A DNA stretch of 64,000 nucleotides from NCBI RefSeq assembly GCF_050436995.1, contig NC_134755.1, positions 8,061,001-8,125,000 on the forward strand. Direction: 5' to 3'. Origin of the DNA: Anticarsia gemmatalis. Taxonomy: Eukaryota; Arthropoda; Insecta; Lepidoptera; Erebidae. This document shows, piece by piece, positions 48,621 to 60,629 of the stretch (its first letter is position 1; each line of letters opens with the position of its first letter). Made by a program: the position numbers and the translations under genes. Below the pieces are notes generated by a model, which was not told the origin of the DNA, ran no database searches, and saw only the letters and a list, made by a program, of their open reading frames with translations.

Positions 48621-51274
48621 CCCGTTGTAGGGAAGTAACAACAAGCTTGTTTACGAAAAAAATATACCTATGTAACAAATATTTTTGAAGCTGGAAAAGC
48701 CGGCGATAAATAAGAATATGTACGCATAGATAAAGCTCCAATCTTTGTTTACAGCAACATTCATGAATCTAAGTACATCTATTAGAATAAAACCAAAGTA
48801 TAATTGGATAAGATTATGGGATCATAGCAGCATGGGGTGTTTATCGCGGGCTTTCCTTAATAAAGTTCAATGATATCAACTTACGCCGATTCTTATGCTA
48901 ATGTAACAACTCTTGCTCTTGTAAAATATTATAATATTTTCGTCGTCGTACTAAAAGAAATGCGAATAATCGCGAGTATTTTCACCCCTGTTTGCATTAA
49001 TTTTATCGTCATTTCTTTTACAATTAATGTTTTGGCGATCGTTTGCATAGTGAAAGAGTATAATGATGCCTACTGGAAAAGGCTTTAAGCATCGTGTAGC
49101 AGTGCAAGTTTTTATATTTTGGGCTGATTTTCCTGCTTGCCAAAATTGCGTACACAAATGCTAATTTTGCTTGAAGTCAAGCCTGAAAGATGAAAGTGCG
49201 TCATTGCTTATCGCACCGCCATGCGCCAGGGAAGGGAAAAGTGAACCAAAACAAACTTATTAAATTATTTGGAAAGCAAATGTTTTGCACATTGTATGTG
49301 AACCTACAATAAACTCAAACAGTTAGTGCAAAGTACTGTTTATTTTTTATTATACTTATGTATATAACGCACCATTATTATAATAATACGTTATAACGTA
49401 TGCAAAAAAGGTAGAACCACTGAAAGAACTTCGAATTTAAACACTGAAAAATCTTATATTGTTCAGAATTTTAAAGCCAAATTTTCAAGAAATCTTTTGT
49501 CTAAATTTCTCAATTTCGTTGCAATCTCTTTCGTGCTTGTCTTTGATATGAGCATAATCGTCATATAACCCAAAAAGCCACGAGTGTGAAACTCAATGAC
49601 GAGAAAAACTGAAGGCGTGTGCAAACGCTTCAGTAAGAAGATGGCATTTGGAACAGTACACTTGCGACTTTGTATAAATATACCAACCACGACTTTTATC
49701 AACAAACCAATAAATACTTATTCAATATCCAGTAGTTACCAAGCCTTTAAAGGTTATTTACCTTCCTAATTGACTTTATCACGTACAAAAATCTTAACAA
49801 CACGCACTACTGTTCGTATGATTAAATATAGCGATAAGTAAATACAATTCTAAAGAATCACCACGATCGGATTTCTCGATTATTTTCATTATTTACATAT
49901 CTTTGCCATACAATCGTACCGTACCCAATGTAATACTTCTAATTAACATAACGTCGTGCCGTCGGTAAGACCACGAACGAACTCAATACCATCATGTGAT
50001 TGGAAAATTAGTTCCTTATCAGCACTTTGAACTATTGAATTCTCATTTGATGCTATCGGGATACGCATTTGTATGTATTATTATAATATTAGGTTACCGT
50101 TATCATAGAAAATCCAACACTCAATGGGTTGTGATCACTTGACAAGAAACATAGATAAGAAATAAAAATGTAGAGCGTTTCGATGTTGATGGTTGCGTAA
50201 GTTCTGTCGTCTATGCGATTTTCCAGCGCGCGTCTGCATTTTCCTTTCAAGGGTAGACCTAACGTGAAATTAGAAGGGAAAATAGGACGAGATAATTGTG
50301 CCTCCACTCTTGCCCCACCCCCGGCGGCCCTCGTTACCGAGTTTAATCTGTTTAAACTTTTATTTACTTACGCCAAATTGAAGCGATTAGCAGCCAGGGC
50401 CTTTCCATGGAAATGCTTTTGTTTTAGCGCTGTTCCAAATTAAAGTTTCTCAACTTATTAGAACAGGAATGAAATATTCAAGGAATTTCATGATCGCCTT
50501 AAGCAATTTCACCTTGTTTTTCGAAATTGAACACCTTTATTGAATTGTACGAATTCAATCTATTCTGAGAGGTCGCTCGGCGGATATGTGGGTCGACGAC
50601 ATTGTAGATATCGCAAGGACAGGTAGGGAAGCCCGGTTACAAATGGCACGATACCGGCGAACATTTCCTATCTACCTATCTGAACATATTGTTAGAAATT
50701 ATTCCGTACCTCACGTAGGCCGGAACGTTTTGTTCTCATTGTCTATCTACAATTTCCATGAGGCCTCCACGTATAACTACAATTTATTGATTTTCTCAAC
50801 AACCTTTTGTGTTTGAGTACGTTTATATACGTTGTACAAATAGACGCTATTTTTGTTTAATAAATCATAGATGATCGCTTCGAATGTAACGAAAATATGA
50901 TAATACAGTACTTTCGAGTTCATTGCCGTTATCTCTTTACACTTTGAATTTCAAACAACAAGCCCCAAGTCGTATTCAGCATTGAATTATCTTCGGATCG
51001 ATATTTATGTAAATAGCTTGTAGAGTCATTTATATTCTAATATCTGCATAAATTTATATCAACACATGTTACATATTTTATTGAGTATCGGAATAAAATT
51101 AGGGTTTCGATTAAAGTTTTGTCATAATTATACCAAAAAAGTTATAAGTTATGATATAGGCAGATCCACGATACACGATATGATTTGGTAGGTAGATACA
51201 AATTATGCTATAATTTAAAGTTTATATTACTGGTGCTGACAACTAACTGATACGTGTAAGTGTTTTGAACATTT
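48621..51274. other. AT-rich non-coding stretch
   Basis: No gene recognised. GC-balanced pieces at 50190-50440 and 50570-50720 have frames open on one or both strands with no recognisable product. Confidence 0.45.
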
Positions 51275-51355
51275 TCCGGTACCGCGAGATTTCGATCCAT
51301 ACCTACATATTGAGGTCATTGCACCGGATTTTTACACACGTGTGACTATTTAACA
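51275..51355 (-). mobile_element. tRNA-headed SINE-like fragment
   Basis: On the minus strand the order is an A-box-like 'tagtcacacgtgtgtaaaaa', then 'tccggtgcaatgacctc', then 'tatggatcgaaatctcgcgg', a slightly changed B box in a T-arm context. This is the layout of a common lepidopteran tRNA-derived head. Short, no tail identified. Confidence 0.45.
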
Positions 51356-52833
51356 GGAATATTTTATTTATCTTGCTTTAATAACATTAACGATAATTAC
51401 TGCTTCACAATATTGCAAACGAAATATCAGTAGCTCAAACCGATTTAAAAAATCTAAAATATTTACGAAGTACCAGATATTTTCTTAAAAATTTTGTAAA
51501 AGCCTAAAAAAAGAAAAAGTCAAACGTTCCCACACAGCGAAGCCTTCTGCACCAAAACACCATTCTTTAAAATGCATGCAGATGCAATAGCCGTCGGCCA
51601 TGTTACCGACCTGTCTTTGACAGCCGTTCTCGCGCGCCCTATATCTATCTCTTTTCTCCGCATGCATAATGATATCTTGTCATCTCTCACCCACGGGAAC
51701 TCTACACGGAATTAGGGCAATACGCATGCGCGGCGTGTCAATGTCAAATCAATCCTCGTAGGCTGATGCAATCGGTTACACACAATTTACTAGGATAGTT
51801 ACAAACGAGTCGAAGTAATTAATTAATGTTATGATTCTCTTTTTTCAGAACATTCCGGTTTGGATTTCGTAGGAGTATGGAGGCGTTTGGAACATGGACG
51901 GTACGTGTGTGAACCATTCTTTATTACTATTAATGTAGGTAGGTATGAGTAGGAAAAGGCCGTTATTCTTAATGTCGGTGAGCGAGGCTGGTTGCCCTCG
52001 TAACCTATTTGCAAACGAAGGTAGAAAACTTGTTAGTGAACCCATGTTCTTTTATTTATTAAAACCAAACATACACATCGTTTTTGCACTCTAGGTTTTT
52101 GCTATGAAACTCGTACAGTTATTTTACTGCCTTTAATTATATATTTTATATTGTCATATTTTATATAAAATTCCTAATTACCCCAATATGAATATAAAAA
52201 CAAAAACCATATACCTACTACATGCAATAAAGTAATAGCGTAAAACTAAACAACTATCCACGAAAAACAACGAAAAAACTTACAACCCACAACTAGAAAT
52301 ACTCGAAGAAGGGATAAAAAGTACCTATCTAACCGGGAGAGGGGCTTGGTCGTGCTTCATGTGCATTATATGACGTATTATGATCACCTCATCGCGTGCC
52401 AACGGGCCTTGAGCCAGGATGTCCACTATCTCTGTAAAACTCCTTCATTTTAAAGGAGCGGCATTTTACAAATACATTCCTAACTTTATTTTATTTGCTA
52501 GTAGGTATTTGTTTATTTATCACACACTTACATCTATCAGTAAACTCACAATGACTAATGCGATAGGGATTTTACCATTAATGTACGTAAAAAGCCTGAT
52601 ATTACAAAAGTTGTACTTGTTGCTATTATAATTTTATCTCGATTATCGATTTGTCGTTTGCTGAACATGTTATTTGAGTATTATCAAAATAAATTCCATT
52701 TGCTACAATACTTAAAGTAAAAAATAAATTAAATAGGTCATTTATAAAACCAAAAATAAGACCTAATAACTACAAAATATATGTAAATAGACCACGTACA
52801 CCTGAATAATTTTGCATAATAAGTATATTATTA
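51356..52833. other. AT-rich non-coding stretch
   Basis: No gene recognised. The GC-richer piece at 51590-51760 includes 'gccatgttaccgac' and 'tacgcatgcgcggcgtgtc' but nothing assignable. Confidence 0.5.
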
Positions 52834-53097
52834 TCTATACTAATATTATAAAGCTGAAGAGTTTGTTTGTTTGTTTGTTTGTTTGTTTGTTTGAACGCGC
52901 TAATCTCAGGAACTACTGGTCCGATTTGAAATATTCTTTCAGTGTTAGATAGTCCATTTATCGAGGAAGGCTATAGGCTATATTTCATCACGCTACGACC
53001 AATAGGAGCGGAGTAGCAACAAAAAATGTTACAAAAACGGCGAAAATTTTGACCCATTCTCTCTTATGACGCAAGCGAAGTTGCGCGGGTCAGCTAG
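52834..53097 (+). mobile_element. Helitron-like non-autonomous element, copy 5
   Basis: Complete, with A|TC and CTAG|T edges, the longest uninterrupted TTTG tract of the five (eight perfect units), an intact centre and the 3' hairpin. A 2-base loss ('cttatgacgc' for 'cttatgtgacgc') precedes the hairpin. No coding capacity. Confidence 0.88.
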
Positions 53098-53268
53098 TCT
53101 CGAGATAAATTCTAGGCAATTTATACGCACGTATTGGGATGCCTCTACCACTTAGCCTTTGAACGACTATCTAGAGATAGAACAAAGTAGAGACATTAAT
53201 AAATTAGCATTTAAGTAGATAGTTACACAGAAAGGTACTTATGCCTACTGCATAAATGCATAAACATA
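53098..53268. other. AT-rich spacer
   Basis: Nothing recognised. Confidence 0.5.
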
Positions 53269-53600
53269 GTGTGCACTACCAATCGTGAACGAAGACATTC
53301 AAAGCAGCCGCGTCTATATTTAGGTCCCACCTTTACACCGGGACACAAGTTAGTTAAATATTTAGTCATAGACCGGGAGCCAACGACCATATTTTTACGA
53401 GTGGCAAGAACGTCTCATTACTATCTTATTACATGGCGTGTCGGGCCCGGCCACGAACCGCAACACATCCAATTTCCCAGCTTCCCATTTATTGATATTG
53501 ACTCTACGAGGACGCCTCGTGAATGCCTCGCTCTCGGATTATACGTCGAATGGATGCGCCACCCACGCAACGCTACCTCATTACGCCTATGAATTGTAGA
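53269..53600 (+). other. GC-richer block with 107-codon frame, product unknown
   Basis: The frame is open for 107 codons but starts at GTG; the first in-frame ATG is near the 3' end. Just upstream of 53324 'tctatatttag' could act as a weak acceptor. The peptide (Arg-, His- and Pro-rich with a 'GPGHEPQHIQFPSFPF' part) matches no family I know. Composition changes sharply from the flanks, so the block is either an unrecognised exon or conserved regulatory DNA. Confidence 0.15.
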
Positions 53601-56079
53601 TTTGCTTCATGACAAATTCTTTGCGTTCCAAAATGTAAATTATTCCTTTTTAAATCGCTTTGAACGTTCATATTTTAAATTGATGGTGGAAAAGTGGTAA
53701 TCGTACTACTTACGAAAGTTTAAATCGAACGCGTTGAATAGATTTGAAAGAAATAGCGTATTGCATAGACATTATTATTGGGTGTCGTTTAAAAGAGAGC
53801 TTGTTTAAAATAAAATACATTTTTTATTGACCATGGCGAGTGAAATTGGGTAATTTTTGAGAGAGCATTGACGGTTGTTACTCTAACTTAAGTAATAATT
53901 AGTCACGTGTTTGAAATCATGAAAAATTAGTTCTAAATGTGATGACTCGTACGAAAAAAATACGTCTTTGATTAAAGATTCGTCCTAGAAAACCACTAAA
54001 TAGTCATAAAGTATGTAAACTAGTCGTAACATTAGTGTCTAGTATCTTACGTTTACTCTACAGTTAGCGGCGACCCTGACCTAAGCAGTGAAGACATAAA
54101 ACACCGTGACAAACTCACTTTGTATGTCAATAGTTAGAACGTGGTGGAAGAAATACTGCAAGATTATAAGTTGTTAATGTTTGGCAAATTATGAACGAAA
54201 TATTTTTTATTTTTGAATGTGACATCAGGCAAAGGAATAAATTTTTGGGGACGGATTTGTCATCGACATGATACCATACATCAATTTAAGTATTATCTTT
54301 TCTTACTTTTAATTCATCACAAATAATTCTAAGCTCCTTGACATAGAGTAAGATAAAAATCTACAAATAACGCTACGCGTAGTTCTGTTTCTATTTAAGT
54401 GTGTAGAGCCGTGATTATTTTTTTCCGTCGGAACACTTGCGCAAGATTTCAAAAGCGCTTTTGATTCTTTTCCAAAACCTTTAGTTTTAATTGACAATGT
54501 TGGTTCTGCTTTTTAATTTTAATATTGAAATAGAAATATTATAATAGACAAAGTCGCTTCTAGTAACTGTCTTTGCATCCACGGTGACCATATTTGGCGG
54601 TATCACTTATTATCATCAAACCTAACGCCGGATAAGCTCGAACCGATACGTGACTTGCGAAAAATAGTCATTTCACCCCCACTACCCCCCTAAAACTTGG
54701 TATTCTTTCACCCCACGCATAGTATTGATAGAAAGAAATATAGATACTATGCATTATCTAGATGAAATCTGATTTCTAGCAGGATTCTGTTTGTTATGTA
54801 ACAATAAAAATAATCTACCTATTGAGTTTAAGTTTAACGATGAAGTCAATATTTTCTAAACAGATTTTCTGTAATAGTAATAATTTTGCTGTATAATTTA
54901 TTATGGTAAACCCACTGTAGTATATGAGCAAAGCCGGGGCGGTCAAGTAGTAATTTATAAATGCGAATTAATTTCACTACCTACTCCATAGACACACATG
55001 AATGAGTTATTTAGAATTCGAAGCAATTTTAGAAGTTGATATGTATTATTATGATGTTATGTTCATTAATTCAAAGAGGTGTGTTCTTTAGGCTCCACCT
55101 TGAAATCGTAACATTGCATTGGTTGATCACTAAACTATCCCTCTTTATAGGTAAAATACAAATGTTACTTGTAGCAAAAAATTTAAGACGAAAGTGTAGA
55201 TAAACCTTAGATACAATACTTTACAGTTTAAAACTCTGTTTATCTTCAACTCAACCCAAAATATATTTAACCTTTTAAGACATTAAAAATAAATCATTAT
55301 GTAATTAAACATTTGTTACTACTTCACTTATAGGATAAGTTACCTGACATTTATCCATAAGCCGTGAAACTGGCTCTAAGTAAATTATTTCAATAAAAGT
55401 TCATTAGTTACATCTAAAAAAGATTAGGTATTAACTTTATGCATTATTAACTTGGACTTACATTTTAAATTTCTTCAACCGAATCCTTATAAAAATAATT
55501 ATACAACATGATGAATGGGTTTATAATTAGACAGAGATAAATAAATTAATGTTATAACATATGTAATATGATGTATGGAAATATAACAAGAGTGAGTGAG
55601 ACAACAATATTTTTATAGACCGGGAGACTGAAATAATTCGTTGTTATTTATAATACCTACTGTAAGTGATGACACATGAATATATGTTTTTATTTAAGAA
55701 GGTCGTTGATTCCTGTAGGTATTGAACCTTTATTATATGATAGTTTACAATCAAGTTTTTCAGTTAGGTATGGCTATTTTTGTAGCATAAAAACTGTGGT
55801 GTCAAAAAGGAGGACAATTCAGATACATATAAATTTATTAACAGATTTCAGGCCGTGTGATATGATTACTCTTTTTAAGTGTTTTTTTTCAAGAGCAAGG
55901 TGCCATCTACGTAATTTTATTTCTTAATAGTCAAATGTATTTTATTCTCTAAACCTAAAAAATATTTCCAATCCAGAATCAAATATCTCCTTAACAAGAA
56001 CTAATTTTCATCTAATCTCAACAAAATAGGGATCCAAAACAAAAATCTAGACCGTAATTTGATACTCAATGTTGTTCCG
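53601..56079. other. AT-rich non-coding stretch
   Basis: No gene recognised. A C-rich patch at 54660-54720 ('cacccccactacccccc') sits in a piece (54600-54730) that could be an old repeat. Confidence 0.5.
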
Positions 56080-56620
56080 AAATATGGCTGCCCTAGTCTT
56101 CAGAGCTACGTCATCGATTCCAAGAATTAAACCGCTTACAAGTCTCGGAACTGCCAAAGTTTGTGCGGCATTCGGTAATCCGGGTTAACACTTGAGTCGC
56201 CGAGAACTTTGCGAGATAAAAGTACCTAACTAATATCATAACTACGCCCATTGAACTAATCTTACACTGCCTTTGTGTAACCGAGATTCTTATTAAAACT
56301 TTGTATAAAACATCTTTGGTGTTGCTCTGAGTAAAGTTGCGGCTTTTGTCCTACTTTTGCGGTATCTGTATGTTTCGTACGCCATCTAGTTAATTAGCAA
56401 AACGTTTGTACATGTCGTGACGAGTCCATTTATCTTGATTAAATCGCATTTGATGGAAACGACAACGCACTCACACATTCGTGCAGTTACATTAAACAAC
56501 ACTTTGCATAAAGCCGACACGTTTCATACAAACAGGCAAGTGTATTGAGTAAATAATTATGCATCAATTTACATGTGCACGCAGAGGATTCCGTAATTGA
56601 CGTTAACTGTCGTATTGTAA
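56080..56620. promoter_or_regulatory. GC-balanced conserved-looking block
   Basis: Balanced composition with few long frames. Contains 'atatggctgccc' (YY1-like, near 56083), 'acgtcatcga' and a 'cgtacgccatctagttaatt' piece. Candidate regulatory DNA by composition only. Confidence 0.15.
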
Positions 56621-56920
56621 CTGTAACATTGTATAAACTTTATTTATTAGGATGTTATCCAGCCGTGGAACCGATGTAGACCTTCATTACTTCTTATAAA
56701 ACCACATGAGGCTTTTTGAAATACCTGGATAACCTTTACAGGTTACAAAAATAACTTCGCAAGAAAATGCGATATAATATATGAAACGGCAATAATGTGC
56801 AAAGAACAAAATTATCATTTTTATAATATGAGAAAAAATCTTACATGTAACCAGGCTACATATCCGTAGAGCAGTGAGCACGAGTAATACAAAAATAATA
56901 GAAACAGATCCATGGTATTT

Positions 56921-57140
56921 TAAATCGATCGATTAATTATATAATTTACTGGACAGCTCAAAGAAAACATCGGAAGAAACCAAAGTACAAGTATAATACG
57001 ATGTAAGCTTATTACGAAACGGTAATGGAAGCAATAAATTACAAAATAATTGTTCGCCGTCAAAGCGATCATCTCGATAAACAACAAAGGAATCGCCGCT
57101 TTCGATCGAAAATCGATACGGGTTTCACGCGATTAATGAG
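56921..57140. promoter_or_regulatory. Candidate enhancer with homeodomain, Fox and Sox/Tcf cores
   Basis: Contains 'atcgatcgattaatta' (56924-56939; Cut/homeodomain-like) and, at 57074-57090, 'tcgataaacaacaaagg', which overlays a GATA core, a Fox core (TAAACA) and a Sox/Tcf core (ACAAAGG). 'atcgat' recurs near 57111 and 'gcgattaatgag' follows at 57129. Dense, overlapping cores without coding potential fit an enhancer. Confidence 0.3.
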
Positions 57141-57299
57141 TTAAATGATATTTACTTGAAATATGCATGTAATAAGATGTTATCTTTTTTCTGGTATACC
57201 TATTTGATTGAAAACACAGTTAAGGGCATAGCTCATATCTATGTTATTTGAAATTTGAAAATAAACTCCGAGCTATCGAAAACTACTCAACCCAAAAAA

Positions 57300-57600
57300 A
57301 ATTATTGGAAGAGCATCACCCAATATCAGAAAAGGTTTCGACCCCTTTCGCTATCTTCCGGTTATCGAATAGATAAAGCAAAAAACACACCTTCGATACG
57401 TGGGAAAGGTAGGGCGTGTCTTTAGATTAAAATAAAAGCGAAATTATGCTTCGGCATTGAAAGGGTTAATTTATTATTCGTAAAGATTGAAACTTATACG
57501 GCTGATTGACATGAATAGCATTTCTGTGCAGAGCTTATCACAGTCTCCGATCACTTGCCGTGTTCAGAAAGCGAACTGTTTGTTTACATAATACTACAGT
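57300..57600. promoter_or_regulatory. Candidate enhancer with Su(H) and tandem Fox sites
   Basis: The string 'cgtgggaaa' at 57399-57407 fits the Su(H)/CSL consensus YGTGRGAAM exactly. At 57578-57590 'tgtttgtttacat' holds two overlapping Fox cores. GATAAAG (57372) and 'gggcgtgtc' (KLF/Sp-like, 57412-57420) lie between. Notch-responsive enhancer is a reasonable hypothesis, not a demonstration. Confidence 0.3.
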
Positions 57601-58099
57601 TTAGATTGATTCTGATATCTAAAGCGATATCGTATTCCCTAGGTAAATAGACAGGATCTAATGCATACAGAATACGTGTAATTTTACTGTTTGTTGAAGT
57701 TTGTTCGAGTTAAATGTTGTTTAAAGATTACTAATGCAGAAAATTATCTGAACTACTGAGACTTTTAAATAAGACTTAGTAGTACTTAGTTGTTTTTGCT
57801 CAGGCTGATTTGTTTTTTCATTGAAAATTCTGAAATATTTTTCTTTTGTGAGATCTGTTTGTCTGTAAAACGGTTATGCATTATGCGGTATGAATAGTTC
57901 TAGGTACTGAACGCAATGACGTGGTGAGCAATGTTAAATTATATGTCAAAGAGTAAAAAATACTTTAAAAAATAAATCTATCAGACGGACGCACTTTATT
58001 CGAACTCGAAGTCAATTTAAAGAAAAATACAATATGTTGTCTAAGCACGTACTGACTTTATCATTCGCTTTACACAAATGTTCAAATATGAATTTAAAA
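57601..58099. other. AT-rich spacer
   Basis: Nothing recognised. Confidence 0.5.
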
Positions 58100-58345
58100 A
58101 TACTAAATTCTGCGATCCAGTACGGGGCACGCATTCGTTTACATATCTAATTATGTAAACACCGGCGGGTTCCGTTTGAAATTGGAACCTGTCTGTCAAA
58201 GCGGAATGAACGGAGCCAATCAGAGATAAATAACCGTCGGTCCGCGAGCGTGGCCCGTTTCATTTGCATGTCAATGATGCGAGGGGGCGGTGAACTGAGG
58301 TGCGCGGGCGGGGTCCCGGGACCCATCGACTTGCAGGTACAATAC
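58100..58345. promoter_or_regulatory. GC-rich candidate enhancer or promoter island
   Basis: The most striking non-repeat block. It has inverted Fox-like arms 'gtttacat' (58137-58144) and 'atgtaaac' (58153-58160) around 'atctaatt'; 'ctgtctgtcaaa' (TALE core) at 58189-58200; 'agccaatcag' (CCAAT box) near 58215; GATAAA near 58225; a perfect POU octamer 'atttgcat' (58262-58269); and a perfect 14-base palindrome 'gggtcccgggaccc' (58311-58324). It ends in 'cttgcaggtac', which could be either an acceptor or a donor. No coding frame. It could be a promoter with CCAAT or a POU/Fox enhancer. Confidence 0.4.
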
Positions 58346-59659
58346 CATGTGATAGGACTGTTTCCGTCGAGATCATGTTACTTACATAGAATAAAAATTA
58401 TTATGTATGGATCTCAATGACGTGTAAGATGGACTATTTCACCTTTCAACACTCTCAATGAAAACAAAGGTTGATGAAACCATTGTTTTGCTTCGATAAA
58501 AATATTTTAAAAGATTTTTTACCTCAGTATACTTTCTGCTTACAAATGAATTTTGTAAAATTTTGCTGAGCCTTATTTTCGTAAGTCAAATAAAGCTGTT
58601 GAGTTTCTAATACACGGTCTGGGAGCGGGTTCACGACCGCTTAGGTACACTTCAGCGGGTTGCTGAGTCGAGCCAAAATGTTCTGCACCGCTGCCGGCCA
58701 ACCAGTATCTTATCTAAAAGAGAGAATTTTAAATTAAAAAACGAAGAAAATTGCACTGTACTCCTCAAATGTTACGCGATACTTGCAATGTAACCAAAAT
58801 CATTATTATTTAGGTGTAACTTAAGGTGGCAATATATTTATTACTTCAAACCTAATTTGGAATTTTTAATCCCGTAATATTTAAAACATTAAAAGTATTT
58901 AGAGGATTGTTTACACTTGGGAGCTAGCATATAATAACCGTATTGAACCAACACATACATATACATATTATATGCAAAAGAGAGATGGTTTCTTGTAGCT
59001 AGTGCCTACGCAACTATGAAAACCAAGCATTCTATAATATAATCGACCAAACGTCCTACGTCTCGTCTCATACACAGTAATAGAGATACTTAAATGCAAA
59101 TAATAGATACAGATACAATATTCGATAGAGGAAAACAGTTGACAGCGAACATTGCTGACTCGTCACGGGCCGTCAGCCATCATTTTCATAAACATAAGAA
59201 TATATTTATGATAATTTTAGTATCTTCTAGCTCTTGTCGGCAACTTCATCTTCGAAGATATCTATCTACTTATACAAGGAATAGTTACTGCGTATAATTC
59301 CGATATAAAGACAATATCAGCAACATGAGTACATGAAATTCATGCAATCGACAGAAATAACATACAAATTAATATGAACAACCAATCTAAATGAACAGTT
59401 CTAAAATACCACTCGCGTATAATAAATAATAATATGAATTTATTTAAAATAAAGAACTGATATTACCGATCAATAAGCAATCACATTCCGTGGTTCACAG
59501 TAGGTTGCGTCACCATAAGACTAAAATCTGACGTTTTGTAATCGAACAACACGTAATGGATGCTACGAAAGTTTTAAAGAACGAATGTATATCAACATTA
59601 GCATCAGATTGTGGAAAGTATTAACATACAAAGATAATAAAAACATGACAAGTGTGATG
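58346..59659. other. AT-rich non-coding stretch
   Basis: No gene recognised. A GC-rich piece at 58615-58705 with 'gcgggttcacgaccgc' looks slightly T-arm-like but no second box is present. Confidence 0.45.
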
Positions 59660-59800
59660 TCGAGATAATCTAAGCGCTGGGTCCACCGTAGAGTGCGTTA
59701 TTCGGCCCCTTGTATAATATTCCGATCGGCTGACGACCGAAGCCGAACGTGGTCGGATACCGCGTCAAAGAATATTGCCTTTGTTATATCTAGACAAGCT
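59660..59800. promoter_or_regulatory. GC-richer conserved-looking block
   Basis: About 140 bases with a 'cggctgacgaccgaagccg' dyad-like core (59737-59755), 'ccccttgtataat' and 'gcctttgttat' (Tcf/Sox-like, near 59778-59788). No open frame. Candidate enhancer. Confidence 0.22.
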
Positions 59801-60239
59801 TGTTAGTTTTATGGTAACAACCGCTGTTTATATCGAAAGAACGCCATTGTGAAAAATATCTTATCAGATTACATTCTTATGTCAAAGAGTTCCATGCAGC
59901 TAGCCATTTTAGCTTGTCACGTCTTAATTGCAAATAATATTCCATTTGATCTGAAATAATTTACTATATATGTTAATTTAAAGACTATTGTATCGTATGT
60001 ATATTATGTCAGTCATTTTCCTATTACAAGGATGTTAAATAAAAAATCCTACTATCATAGTTAGTTACTTTGTGTGATCTCCTTGACAACAATGTATCTT
60101 TCATGACTTAATAGCCAATCAATTAAAACCTATTAAAATCAACTCAGGGTTTTTGCAACAATTAATTCTATATACTTCAAGTTTTCACTTAATAAGAGAG
60201 TACCTATAGCCATACAATGTAGTAACCGCAAACGAGTAG

Positions 60240-60370
60240 ATCGATTACTACTATTATCGACAAATTTTGTATGAAAAATTGATCAGTGCCCCTAGCAGGT
60301 GCAGTATGGACAAGTTTTATACATTCAAAAGTCAAATTTTGGATACTCCATATTGTCGGCTGTAGGAAAT
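60240..60370 (-). mobile_element. Decayed copy of the fold-back family
   Basis: Read on the minus strand, the segment aligns over about 120 bases with the interior of the element at 17537-17720: 'accgacaacc'-like, then 'aaaatttgacttttgaatgt', then 'ggggcactgatcaa' and 'ttcatacaaaatttgtcgat' in the same order and spacing. The outer inverted arms are largely lost. This explains the shared peptide-like strings (GTDQFFIQN and GADQIFIQN) seen when the two are translated; they come from the repeat, not from a protein. Confidence 0.6.
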
Positions 60371-60629
60371 CAGGTAACAGTACCAGCGGGTTTATCACGT
60401 ATCTCAGTTGACAAATAGTGTACGTCAAATTGATTTTCACTATTCAGTACATTGCTGCTTTGACGTAACGTGATAATCACTATAATCTAACAGAGGATGT
60501 GCAGCATAGTGGCTTTCAATAATAAAATAGTTGTCAACTGAGATACTCAGAAACCCGCTTATTTCAGTCGTGGTACAATAAGATTGCGGCTCTTAATAGG
60601 CACAAACTGGGTCAATGTGTTTTCTGCAG

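Noticed and set aside
33836..56390. Recurring 'gccatctagt' motif (near 21869, 33840 and 56382) as a repeat family
   Set aside because: The shared text is only about 10 bases and flanks do not align by eye.
58615..58705. tRNA or SINE head around 'gcgggttcacgaccgc'
   Set aside because: Only a T-arm-like string is present; no A box at a suitable distance.
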